Assembly (NCBI RefSeq): GCF_900113445.1
Contig: NZ_FOPJ01000003.1
Coordinates: 1-64,000 of the forward strand
DNA length: 64,000 bases
Origin: Corynebacterium spheniscorum
GTDB lineage: Bacteria > Actinomycetota > Actinomycetes > Mycobacteriales > Mycobacteriaceae
Reading direction: 5' to 3'
In this document: positions 36,624 through 44,653 of the stretch, in pieces
How the letters are laid out: each line of letters opens with the position of its first letter
Numbering within the stretch: the first letter of the stretch is position 1
Notes under the pieces: generated by a model
The model's input: only the letters and a program-made list of their open reading frames with translations
Database searches by the model: none
What the model was told of the DNA's origin: nothing
Made by a program: the position numbers and the translations under genes

Positions 36624-36947
36624 GCCCCACAAAGAAATCTCTCTCCGGTCCCACACCAGAAGCACCCTTTTTGCTTCCTCCGAGACCCTGTCCGCGGCCC
36701 CCAGCCCCCCCCTGGTGAAGGCTTCCACGAAGCTGGGGTTTGCCGCGCCTGCCTCCTCTTCCAACGCGAGTAGCCGTACCCCCTACCGCGATCCCAAAAA
36801 GCCACCACCGACACCCGGACATACGAATTCCCGGGCTTCGTACCTTGGAGATGGTATGAAGCCCGGGAGCCAAAAGAAAGGAGATATGAGATCTTGCAGC
36901 CGTGGTTCTAAATCCAGCTACGGCGATCGCGCAAGGGTTGAGAGAAA
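36624..36947. other. bioN-pspA intergenic region with repeat copy A and a large hairpin
   Basis: About 324 bases between convergent genes, no gene seen. Copy A of the shared motif pair spans 36668-36776 (CCGAGACCC ... GCCGCGCCT ... GCGAGTAGCCG). A 15-bp hairpin with one mismatch lies at 36830-36867 (CCCGGGCTTCGTACC / GGTATGAAGCCCGGG, 8-base loop); neither strand has a long U-run after it. A C-run lies near 36700. Confidence 0.5.
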
Positions 36948-37754
36948 TTACTCCCCGCGCAGTTCCTTCAGCTTGTCAGCAACAGCCGGATCAATGGCTT
37001 CCTGCGCGGAGCTGGAGCTATCACCAGCGGGCAGTTCGCCACGCATTTCAGCGCGGATCTGCTCCAAGCGGGAGTGTCCGGCCAGCTGAACACCAGCTTG
37101 CTGAACCTCAGCCATGCGGGCTTCCACCGAGTTCTCGGCCAGCTCAGCAGCACCCAAGGCGTTCGCGTAGCGGCGCTCGATCTTCTCGCGCACCTGATCC
37201 AGGTTCGGGGTGGAACCAGAAGCAATGGAGTTCATCGATTTCAGGGATTCCGAGACCTTCTCCTGCATCTTGGCCTGCTCCAGCTGGCTGAGCAGCTTGG
37301 TGCGCTCAGCAACCTTCTGCTGCAACGCCATGGAGTTACGCTCCACAGCCTTCTTAGCTTCCTCAGCTTGACGCAGGGCCTGGTCGTGCAACTGCTTGGT
37401 GTCTTCGATGGACTGCTCAGCGGTCACCAGCTGCGCCGCGAAAGCCTCGGCAGCGTTTTCATATTCGGTGGCCTTCTGCGCATCACCAGACTGGCGGGCC
37501 TTATCAGCAAGCTGGAGGGCTTGCTTGGTGTTGGCCTGCAACTTCTCAATCTCACCGAGACGACGGTTCAGCTGCATTTCCAGCTGGCGCTGGTTGCCAA
37601 TCACAGCAGCTGCCTGCTGCGAGAGTTCCTGGTGCTGACGCTGGGCATCTTCAATGGCTTGCTGGATCTGCACCTTCGGGTCGGCGTTCTCCTCGATCTT
37701 GGAATCAAAGAGAGCCATCAGGTACTTCCAAGCTTTAACGAAGGGGTTAGCCAT
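36948..37754 (-). CDS. pspA: Phage shock protein A homologue PspA
   Basis: A 268-residue PspA/IM30-family protein, nearly all coiled-coil helix after a short amphipathic N-terminus ([18 protein letters not shown]). It has a Gln/Ala/Glu-rich heptad region throughout. In mycobacteria PspA (35-kDa antigen) acts with ClgR in envelope-stress protection, binding membranes. It is downstream of clgR on the same strand, with about 300 bases between and its own promoter. Confidence 0.92.
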   Translation of the reverse strand: MANPFVKAWKYLMALFDSKIEENADPKVQIQQAIEDAQRQHQELSQQAAAVIGNQRQLEMQLNRRLGEIEKLQANTKQALQLADKARQSGDAQKATEYENAAEAFAAQLVTAEQSIEDTKQLHDQALRQAEEAKKAVERNSMALQQKVAERTKLLSQLEQAKMQEKVSESLKSMNSIASGSTPNLDQVREKIERRYANALGAAELAENSVEARMAEVQQAGVQLAGHSRLEQIRAEMRGELPAGDSSSSAQEAIDPAVADKLKELRGE

Positions 37755-38054
37755 CTTTTAAGGTGCCTTTCTCGGTGTTACTTATTTATAGTGCAGGCAT
37801 TCCTGCAGGTGATGATACTTTTACTTCTGTTGGTATATCTTAGCCCACCATAATAGGTGGGAACAGCCGTACTGAGCTGCGGGGTTAGGACCCGGGGTTA
37901 AGTTTTCCTAGCCATTCACACCACGCTGATTCAGCAGCCAGCAGCCTCCACCCCGAAGGGCCCAAGCCGAAGCCCAGCAGGTCGAATACACCCTCACTGC
38001 AGTGCCAAACCTCAAGGTTTAACGCTGCTAGCAGCCGGGTTATCAGCCAAGAAG
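37755..38054 (-). promoter_or_regulatory. pspA promoter and clgR-pspA intergenic region
   Basis: On the minus strand TATAAAT (37790-37784) lies about 30 bases before the pspA ATG. A 14-base dyad GCAGGCATTCCTGC (37793-37806) lies directly upstream and could be an operator. CCCACC/GGTGGG (37844-37861) forms a small hairpin. The ClgR consensus was searched for by eye and not found convincingly. The rest of the region shows no gene. Confidence 0.5.
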
Positions 38055-38411
38055 CTAGGAGCTAACAGTGAGTTCCTCAACCACTTCTTCAGCTACGCGG
38101 GCGGCAGCCATGGTGCGGGCAGCCTCTAGGACCACATCCGCCACATGAACTCCCAGGGCATAACAGACCGATGCGAGGACCTCGGAGGATACTTCTTTGC
38201 AGCCGCGTTCTAGCTCGGAGAGATATCCGGGCGATACGCAGGCTTTATCTGCTAGTTCACGAAGGGTGATATTGCTGGCAGTGCGGAAAGAACGCAGGGA
38301 TTCGCCCAGCGCTTCCCGCAGCAGCGGCTCGGCGACCTTAGATCGGGACACGCTGGAGCGTTCCTGAGGCCTTTCAATAGGCCTATCCAGAAGAGCAGTG
38401 TTTGTAGTCAT
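38055..38411 (-). CDS. clgR: Transcriptional activator ClgR
   Basis: An XRE-family regulator of about 118 residues; the helix-turn-helix is TLRELADKACVSPGYLSELERG. ClgR activates clp protease and other stress genes in actinobacteria and is itself a Clp substrate; the C-terminus here ends ELTVSS rather than in the classical Ala-Ala degron. The start is uncertain: ATG 38411 has a poor ribosome binding site, while a GTG about 18 codons later follows AGGAA. Synteny with cinA and pspA supports the name. Confidence 0.85.
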   Translation of the reverse strand: MTTNTALLDRPIERPQERSSVSRSKVAEPLLREALGESLRSFRTASNITLRELADKACVSPGYLSELERGCKEVSSEVLASVCYALGVHVADVVLEAARTMAAARVAEEVVEELTVSS

Positions 38412-38436
38412 CACTGGTACTAACGCACCACTTTCC

Positions 38437-39021
38437 TTATTTGTTCCGAGCAGATGAAGATTCTCGCAAAGATTCCGGCGAAGTTCCTTCCGAGGTTCCT
38501 CCTGAAGATCCTTCCGCTGATCCCGCCCCAATCGTCGGCAAAAACAACTGGGAAGCAAAATAAGCAATCGCCTCCTGGCACGCCAATTCGCGGATCTCAT
38601 TGCGCGAAAACTCAGGGTCCAAGTTCAAGGTGGTATCCACCACCAGGCCTTCTGGGCCGGCCACACCCACATGCACTTCCCCCACCGGATGATCATCCTG
38701 GCGATCTGGCCCGGCCACCCCGGTTAAAGAAATCGCCCAATCAGCACCGCATACCTCGCGCGCACCACGGGCCATCGCCCGTGCGCATTCCGCGGAGATC
38801 ACGCCATGGGCTTCTAAGATCTCCCAATCCACATGCGCAAGCGAGGACTTCAATTCCGTGGCATAGGTAACCAGGCCACCGCGCAGAACACGTGAAGCCC
38901 CCGGTACTCCAGCAATGGTTGCCGCCAGCATCCCCGCGGTTAAAGACTCGCAGGTGGCCAGGGTTTCCCCACGCGCAGCAAGCCCGTCGAGCAACTCCGG
39001 CAACGCCACCTTCCTAGCCAC
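38437..39021 (-). CDS. cinA: CinA C-terminal domain protein (nicotinamide-nucleotide amidase family)
   Basis: A protein of about 194 residues comprising only the CinA amidase domain (TCESLTAGMLAATIAGVPGAS, SLTGVAGPD), which hydrolyses nicotinamide mononucleotide in other bacteria. The C-terminal 35 residues are a Ser/Gly/Glu low-complexity tail encoded by imperfect repeats near 38455-38520. GTG 39021 follows GGGAG and overlaps the pgsA stop by eight bases; GTG 39009 is the alternative. Confidence 0.86.
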   Translation of the reverse strand: MARKVALPELLDGLAARGETLATCESLTAGMLAATIAGVPGASRVLRGGLVTYATELKSSLAHVDWEILEAHGVISAECARAMARGAREVCGADWAISLTGVAGPDRQDDHPVGEVHVGVAGPEGLVVDTTLNLDPEFSRNEIRELACQEAIAYFASQLFLPTIGAGSAEGSSGGTSEGTSPESLRESSSARNK

Positions 39022-39586
39022 GGGAACTCCCACCACTACCAGCGCTCTTACGCGCCTCACGCTGCCCCGCCAGCACATATTGCGCACCAGTCAGCACCGT
39101 CACAATCACCGCAGCACCCATCACCACATAGGAGACATACATCAACCACTGCGGCATCGGGCACAGGAACATCGCCACCGCCAGGGATTGCAACGCGGTC
39201 TTAATCTTCCCGCCCTGGCTAGCCGGCAACACCACCCCACGTTTGAGTGCTGCCATCCGCCACAGGGTAATCCCCAGCTCACGGATCACAATTACAATGG
39301 TCACCCACCACCACAGCTTGCCAATAATATTCAGGCACACCAGGGCGGTAATCATCAGCGCTTTATCCGCAATAGGATCAGCGATTTTGCCGAAATCGGT
39401 CACCAAATTCCGGGCGCGGGCAATATCGCCGTCGAGTTTATCGGTGATCATCAACGCGACGAATAACCCGAATGCCCACCACATGCGCTGGCTAATCACC
39501 AGGTAGGCGAACACCGGGATCAGCAGAATGCGTAAAGAGGTCAGCACATTCGGCAGGTTGAAGTTCGAGGGTTTCGCTTGCGTCAC
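39014..39586 (-). CDS. pgsA: CDP-alcohol phosphatidyltransferase (PgsA-type)
   Basis: A 190-residue membrane enzyme with the family motif DKLDGDIARARN...GKIADPIADK, which binds divalent metal and CDP-diacylglycerol. It makes phosphatidylglycerol phosphate or a related lipid. Synteny with cinA, clgR and ftsK matches the copy called pgsA2 or pgsA3 in relatives, whose exact product is less certain. GTG 39586 gives the start; it is divergent from a YciI-like gene 43 bases away. Confidence 0.88.
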   Translation of the reverse strand: MTQAKPSNFNLPNVLTSLRILLIPVFAYLVISQRMWWAFGLFVALMITDKLDGDIARARNLVTDFGKIADPIADKALMITALVCLNIIGKLWWWVTIVIVIRELGITLWRMAALKRGVVLPASQGGKIKTALQSLAVAMFLCPMPQWLMYVSYVVMGAAVIVTVLTGAQYVLAGQREARKSAGSGGSSRG

Positions 39587-39629
39587 GCCCCCAACCCTAC
39601 CCGTTCGCCACCGGACTACACTCGTGCGC

Positions 39630-39920
39630 ATGAACACTTTCGTCATCTTGTACCACTACGCCCCGGATAGCCAGAAGATTCTGGAGATCCGCCCGCAGCA
39701 CCGCGAGTTCCTCAAAGCCCTCAAAGATGAAGGCAAATTGATCGGCTCCGGGCCCTTCACCGATGGTCAAGGTGGCGCACTTATCGTCATCCGTCTCCCC
39801 GAACCCGCCACCGCCGAAGACGCCGCCGAGCTCATGGATCGCGACCCCTTCCACACCGGCGGCGCAATCTCCGCCCGCACCATCCACTCCTGGGACCCCG
39901 TCCTCAACGTCTTCAACTAA
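39630..39920 (+). CDS. YciI-like protein
   Basis: A 96-residue YCII-domain protein beginning MNTFVILYHYAPDSQ and carrying the family pattern HREFLKALKDEGKLIGSGPF and DRDPFHTGG. The His and Asp of these motifs are thought to form an active site, but the reaction is unknown. A TACACT eight bases before the ATG suggests leaderless translation. It converges with terC. Confidence 0.85.
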   Translation: MNTFVILYHYAPDSQKILEIRPQHREFLKALKDEGKLIGSGPFTDGQGGALIVIRLPEPATAEDAAELMDRDPFHTGGAISARTIHSWDPVLNVFN

Positions 39921-39927
39921 CCCCAGG

Positions 39928-40034
39928 TTTTTGCTTCCCCCGAGACCCGGTGCTTAAGGCTGCACAACAAAGGCACGGTCCGCACAGATACTTCCGTGGG
40001 GCCGCGCCTTTTTGTTTTCCCTTGCGAGTAGCCG
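39928..40034 (+). terminator. Terminator with motif-pair copy B
   Basis: The arm AAAGGCACGGTCC (from 39969) pairs imperfectly with GGGGCCGCGCCTTT (to 40011), followed by TTGTTTT: an intrinsic terminator for the YciI-like gene. The region also shows the boxes CCGAGACCC (39940-39948), GCCGCGCCT and GCGAGTAGCCG found after bioN, at the same spacing. Confidence 0.65.
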
Positions 40035-40041
40035 GAGAATT

Positions 40042-41070
40042 CTAGCTTGCCGCCGCCGCAGCTTCGGCGCGTTTCTCTTTCCGCGCGTCCGACTTCGATT
40101 TCCAAATACTCGCCAGCACCGTCACCGCCAAGATCCCCACAATCGTAAACAGCGAGGCTTCGGTAGAAATCTCCGCCACCGGAACATCCGCACCGCCATT
40201 AATAAAGGGCAGGTTATTTTCATGCAGGGCGTGCAGCACTAGCTTCACCCCAATAAAGGCCAGCACTAGGCCTAAGCCGTAGGGCAGGTACACCAGGCGA
40301 TCCAGCAGCCCATCTAACAGGAAGTACATTTGGCGCAACCCCAAAAGCGCAAAGGCGTTGGTGGTAAAGACAATATAGGCCTCGCTGGTGATGCCATAGA
40401 TAGCCGGGATGGAATCAAGGGCAAACATCACGTCAATCAGGCCCACCGCCACCAGTGCCACAAAAAGTGGGGTGAGGGTGCGTTTCCCGCCGCGTTTGAC
40501 CACCAGCGCATCGGATTCATAATCCGGGGTTACTTGGACGACCTTGCGCAGCCAGCGAATCACCAGCAAATCATTGGGGTCAGTTTCCGGGGCGTCGGTA
40601 ACTTCCTCCCAAATCAGCTTCGCCGCGGTGTAGAGCAGGAAGATGCCAAAGAGGTAGAACACATCCGACCAGGCATGAATCAGCGCGGCACCAGCCAAGA
40701 TGAAGAGCAAGCGCAGCACCAGCGCTAGCGCAATACCAATGAGCAGCACCTTCTGCTGGTACTTCCGCGGGATCTTAAACGCGCCCATAATCAGCGCAAA
40801 CACAAAGAGGTTATCTACGCTGAGTGCTTTTTCGGTGATATACCCGGTAAAAAACTCCACGCCATGTTGATGCGGCCGCCCGGGTTCGGCCCACACAATC
40901 CACAAGAAGATGCCAAAGGCGGTGGCAAGCGCTACATAGAAAAGCGACCACAGCGCTGATTCTTTAAGGCTTGGTTCGTGCGGGGTTTTGACGTGGGAGA
41001 AGAAATCAAAAACAAAGAACCCGGCGATCACCACAAGCGTGATGATCCAGGTAAGGGTATTTACTTCCAT
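40042..41070 (-). CDS. terC: TerC-family membrane protein (probable metal exporter)
   Basis: A 342-residue TerC protein with about nine membrane segments and acidic intramembrane motifs (ALSVDNLFVF near residue 80, MFALDSIPAI near 205) that are proposed to bind metal. TerC proteins, including those behind Mn-sensing riboswitches, take part in manganese export or metallation of exported enzymes. The ATG is the family start. The leader matches a yybP-ykoY riboswitch, supporting a manganese role. Confidence 0.93.
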   Translation of the reverse strand: MEVNTLTWIITLVVIAGFFVFDFFSHVKTPHEPSLKESALWSLFYVALATAFGIFLWIVWAEPGRPHQHGVEFFTGYITEKALSVDNLFVFALIMGAFKIPRKYQQKVLLIGIALALVLRLLFILAGAALIHAWSDVFYLFGIFLLYTAAKLIWEEVTDAPETDPNDLLVIRWLRKVVQVTPDYESDALVVKRGGKRTLTPLFVALVAVGLIDVMFALDSIPAIYGITSEAYIVFTTNAFALLGLRQMYFLLDGLLDRLVYLPYGLGLVLAFIGVKLVLHALHENNLPFINGGADVPVAEISTEASLFTIVGILAVTVLASIWKSKSDARKEKRAEAAAAAS

Positions 41071-41079
41071 GGCTAATTT

Positions 41080-41244
41080 AAGGGTCCTCCGGAGTCGTTG
41101 ACATTCCGGAGGTCTCCCCCACCCAACTATCACTAGTGGTGGGCCGACGGGACCGGGTGCTTAGTGCGCTTGAACACTACGCTGCCGTGTTGACGATCGC
41201 CGCCGCTTTGGGGGTACTCCCCTCCTAGGCTCCCCGCCACTATA
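41080..41244 (-). ncRNA. yybP-ykoY-type (Mn2+) riboswitch leader of terC
   Basis: On the minus strand, TATAGT (41244-41239) could be the -10. The RNA begins with CCTAGGAGG (41229-41221), then GGGGAGTA (41222-41215, overlapping), ATCGTCAACAC, and ends the aptamer with GGGGGAGACCTCCGG (to 41106). GGGGAGUA at the start and GAGACCU at the end are hallmarks of the yybP-ykoY motif. CCTCCGG (41112-41106) can pair with the 5' GGAGG or with CCGGAGG (41092-41086), which holds the ribosome binding site of terC; so ligand binding would free translation. The motif match is by eye. Confidence 0.75.
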
Positions 41245-41361
41245 GCAGTGCCCGCACTAACCCGGCGCCCCCGCATCTATCCGCACTACAACCACGCAGC
41301 CTAAAAAGCTTAAGTGCCGCCACCTGCTCAACAACTCAGGTGGCAGCACTAGCGCGTCTTC

Positions 41362-44115
41362 TTAGAAGGCACCCTGGCTGGGGTTATAGCTGGCTTCTAC
41401 AACCTTGGTGTCATCCTCACCAGCCGGGTCATCTTCCCAGCCTTCTTCCTTGGGCACATCAGCTGGGTCAGCACCCTTAATCATCCAGATCACGGTGTCC
41501 AACTCTTCTGGCTTCACCAGCACCTCACGCACCTTGGAGCCTTCCGAGGGGCCCACCACCCCGCGGGATTCCATCAGGTCCATCAGGCGACCAGCCTTGG
41601 CGAACCCAACCCGCAACTTGCGCTGCAGCATAGAGATGGATCCGTTTTGGGCGGTCACCACTAATTCCACCGCGGCAATGAGATCGTCCATATCCTTGCC
41701 GATCTCTTCATCAATATCCTTCGGTGCTTCCTCACTATGACCATCGGTCACACCTTCGGTGTATTGCGGTTCCGCTTGCTCCTTCGCGGCTTCCACCACC
41801 CGCTGGATTTCCTCATCGGTCACAAAGGCACCCTGCATACGGATGGGTTTACCAGCACCTTGTGGGATAAACAGCGCATCACCCATACCAATGAGCTTCT
41901 CCGCGCCACCTTGGTCCAAAATCACCCGCGAGTCCGTCAAAGAACTAGTAGCGAAGGCCAAACGCGAAGGCACGTTGGTCTTAATCAAACCGGTCACCAC
42001 ATCCACCGAAGGGCGCTGCGTGGCCAGCACCAGGTGAATACCCGCGGCACGCGCCTTTTGAGTGATCCGCACAATGGATTCTTCAATTTCCTTCGGTGCG
42101 GTCATCATCAGGTCCGCAAGCTCATCCACCACGCACACTATGTAGGGATATTTGCGGTATTCGCGTTCGGATCCCAGCGGGGTTTGAATTTCCCCGGCCT
42201 CAATTTTGCGGTTGAAGTCCTTAATATGGCGCACGCGCGTGGATTTCATATCCATATAGCGTTGCTCCATTTCCTCAACCAGCCATTGCAATGCCGCGGA
42301 AGCCTTCTTGGGTTGAGTAATGATGGGCGTAATCAAGTGCGGAATACCCTCATAAGGCGTTAATTCCACCATCTTCGGGTCCACCAAAATCAAACGCACT
42401 TCATCCGGTGTCGCCCGCGTCAACAAGCTAATCAGCATGGAGTTCACAAACGCGGACTTACCGGAACCGGTAGAACCAGCCACCAACAGGTGGGGCATTT
42501 TCTGCACCGAGTGCGAAATGAAGTCGCCTTCAATATCCTTACCCAAACCAATAAGCATCGGATCATGATTCGCCACCGTTTCCGGCGCATTCAGCACATC
42601 ACCTAGGCGCACCATTTCACGATCCGTATTCGGCACCTCAATACCCACCGCGGATTTACCCGGAATAGGCGTCAACAGGCGCACATTCTCGGTCGCAGCA
42701 GCATAAGCCAAATTGGATTGCAGGTTCGTAATCTTCGAAACCTTCACACCTGGGCCCAGCTCCACCTCATAACGAGTCACTGTCGGCCCACGCGAAAAAC
42801 CAGTTACCGCCGCATCGATCTTAAACTCCGCGAACACATCGGTGATCGCCTCAATCATGCGGTCATTGGTCTCCGAACGCGTCTTCGGCGGTTCACCCGG
42901 GATCAACAAATCCGCACTAGGCAACTCATAGTCACCCTCCGTGACCCGCGGCTCTGGCGGCGTAGCCGGCGCCTTCTTCGTCTCACTCTTCGGCGTATGT
43001 GCCTTCACCGCCGCCGGATCCACCCCCGAGCGCGCAATAATCGCCTGCCGGATCGACTCCCGCGACGCCGCCACCGTATCATCTGCAGCCTCTACCGCCG
43101 GGAACTCATCGGTATCCGGATCCGCATCAAACAACCCCTTGGGCTCCTCCTCAACGGGGTAATTCTCCATCGGAGCTGGGCGCTTGCGGGGGCTCGGTTT
43201 GGGCTTTTCTTCGAGCTCGGGTGCCGGGCGTGGGGCAGGTACCCGCGGGCTTAAGGGGCGGGGCTTTGCCGCACCTTCTGGGTCCTGAACGCGACGTTCC
43301 AATTCTTGGTCCACGCCGCCATAAAGGTCATCATCATCGATTTCTTCTTCCGCCGCTTCTGGTGCGGTTTTGAAGGATTCGCGCACATAGTCATAGGCCT
43401 GTCGCACGCTAATACCGGTGACCTTCAAGGCCCCATAAATAATAATCAGCACCAAAATGGGGATCGCCAGATAAGCCGAGAACCCCATAGCCAAAGGCCC
43501 ACCAAGATAGGCCCCTACTGCCCCACCAGCGGTTTTACGGTCCGCCCACTCAGTTGGGGTGCCCGCAAAAATATGCACCAAAGCCAACATGGCCAGGGCA
43601 ATCAGCACTACCCCAAAAACCACTCGGCGATCTGCTGGCACATCCAGCATCAAAATAAAGGCAATAACAATCAAGGCCACCGGCAGTACAAAAGCGCCCG
43701 CACCGATGCTTAAGTGCACTGCCGAAGCAATCCAGGCACCAATCGGGCCGGCGATATCAAACCACACCGAGGCACCCAGAATCACCGCAATACCAATCAG
43801 GATTAACCCAATGCCATCAGAATGCTCGCGAACAGTCCGCGTGGTTTCTTCTTCCGGAATGTCTTCTTCCACCGCGGTTTCCCGGCGGCGTCGCTTGGGT
43901 TGTTCTTCCTCTTCATCTTGGTACTCATCGCGGGGGCGCTTGGCGATGGAGCGTGACATGCTCCCCACCCCGCGGGCGGTGGCGCCAAAGATTGAGGCGA
44001 TTCCTTGTCCTACCGCGCGGAAAGCGCTGCCGGTCCTCTCATCGGAGGTCTCGGCAGCGCGCGTGGCGGGGAGAGTGATCGTACTCTGATCCTTAGGGGC
44101 GCTTCTTACAGGCAT
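41362..44115 (-). CDS. ftsK: DNA translocase FtsK
   Basis: About 917 residues from ATG 44115 (a GTG at 44151 would add 12). A charged N-terminus rich in Asp/Glu/Arg precedes four or more membrane segments (residues about 100-260), a Pro/Glu linker, and the motor domain with Walker [11 protein letters not shown], Walker [13 protein letters not shown] and the C-terminal winged-helix gamma domain ([20 protein letters not shown]) that reads chromosome-orienting sequences. It moves DNA at the division septum to resolve chromosomes. Confidence 0.96.
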   Translation of the reverse strand: MPVRSAPKDQSTITLPATRAAETSDERTGSAFRAVGQGIASIFGATARGVGSMSRSIAKRPRDEYQDEEEEQPKRRRRETAVEEDIPEEETTRTVREHSDGIGLILIGIAVILGASVWFDIAGPIGAWIASAVHLSIGAGAFVLPVALIVIAFILMLDVPADRRVVFGVVLIALAMLALVHIFAGTPTEWADRKTAGGAVGAYLGGPLAMGFSAYLAIPILVLIIIYGALKVTGISVRQAYDYVRESFKTAPEAAEEEIDDDDLYGGVDQELERRVQDPEGAAKPRPLSPRVPAPRPAPELEEKPKPSPRKRPAPMENYPVEEEPKGLFDADPDTDEFPAVEAADDTVAASRESIRQAIIARSGVDPAAVKAHTPKSETKKAPATPPEPRVTEGDYELPSADLLIPGEPPKTRSETNDRMIEAITDVFAEFKIDAAVTGFSRGPTVTRYEVELGPGVKVSKITNLQSNLAYAAATENVRLLTPIPGKSAVGIEVPNTDREMVRLGDVLNAPETVANHDPMLIGLGKDIEGDFISHSVQKMPHLLVAGSTGSGKSAFVNSMLISLLTRATPDEVRLILVDPKMVELTPYEGIPHLITPIITQPKKASAALQWLVEEMEQRYMDMKSTRVRHIKDFNRKIEAGEIQTPLGSEREYRKYPYIVCVVDELADLMMTAPKEIEESIVRITQKARAAGIHLVLATQRPSVDVVTGLIKTNVPSRLAFATSSLTDSRVILDQGGAEKLIGMGDALFIPQGAGKPIRMQGAFVTDEEIQRVVEAAKEQAEPQYTEGVTDGHSEEAPKDIDEEIGKDMDDLIAAVELVVTAQNGSISMLQRKLRVGFAKAGRLMDLMESRGVVGPSEGSKVREVLVKPEELDTVIWMIKGADPADVPKEEGWEDDPAGEDDTKVVEASYNPSQGAF

Positions 44116-44152
44116 GCAATCCACAATAGTTGCACCAGCCCCAGCTTTCACA

Positions 44153-44653
44153 TTAGGTGACTTCTGCGGCCTGTCGCCGACCCCAAGCCCAAAGAATCAA
44201 CTCACTAGGTTTCCCCATCACCTTGGTCACCGCATCACCGCGTGTGGCTACCCCACGATCCCCCAACACAATCGCCGGGAAACCTTCGGGCACCAACATA
44301 ATGGGCTTTTCCTTGCGCAATAACACGGGCGCAAAAACCTTCAGCTTTTCCACCAGCATTTTTTCTACCTTGGTAGAAAACTCGCGCGGTGCCATCCCAT
44401 TGGCGCGGCGAACATCCTCATGGTGAATGAAGTACTCGACCGTATTGACCACATCATCAACCGCGGTGGGTTTCCACAGGTTAACGGTGTCCTCGTAGCT
44501 CAGCTTCTGGAAGTAACGCCAGGGCTGTTGGCGCACTAAATTATGGCGCGCCAAGTCCTTCGTCTCCCAGCCTTCACATAGCGTGGGCGCATGCGGGCCC
44601 AGCTCAAGCAGCAGTTGCTTAAGCTGGGCCATTTCCTTGCGTGCAAAAGACAT
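44153..44653 (-). CDS. TIGR03085-type (DinB/maleylpyruvate isomerase-like) protein
   Basis: A 166-residue protein beginning [29 protein letters not shown], the start of the actinobacterial TIGR03085 metal-binding family. Family members as I recall are near 200 residues, and the stretch after [11 protein letters not shown] seems short, so an internal deletion is possible. His residues that could bind metal include those in [10 protein letters not shown]. The reaction is unknown. It overlaps the rnj stop by one base, suggesting cotranscription. Confidence 0.75.
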   Translation of the reverse strand: MSFARKEMAQLKQLLLELGPHAPTLCEGWETKDLARHNLVRQQPWRYFQKLSYEDTVNLWKPTAVDDVVNTVEYFIHHEDVRRANGMAPREFSTKVEKMLVEKLKVFAPVLLRKEKPIMLVPEGFPAIVLGDRGVATRGDAVTKVMGKPSELILWAWGRRQAAEVT

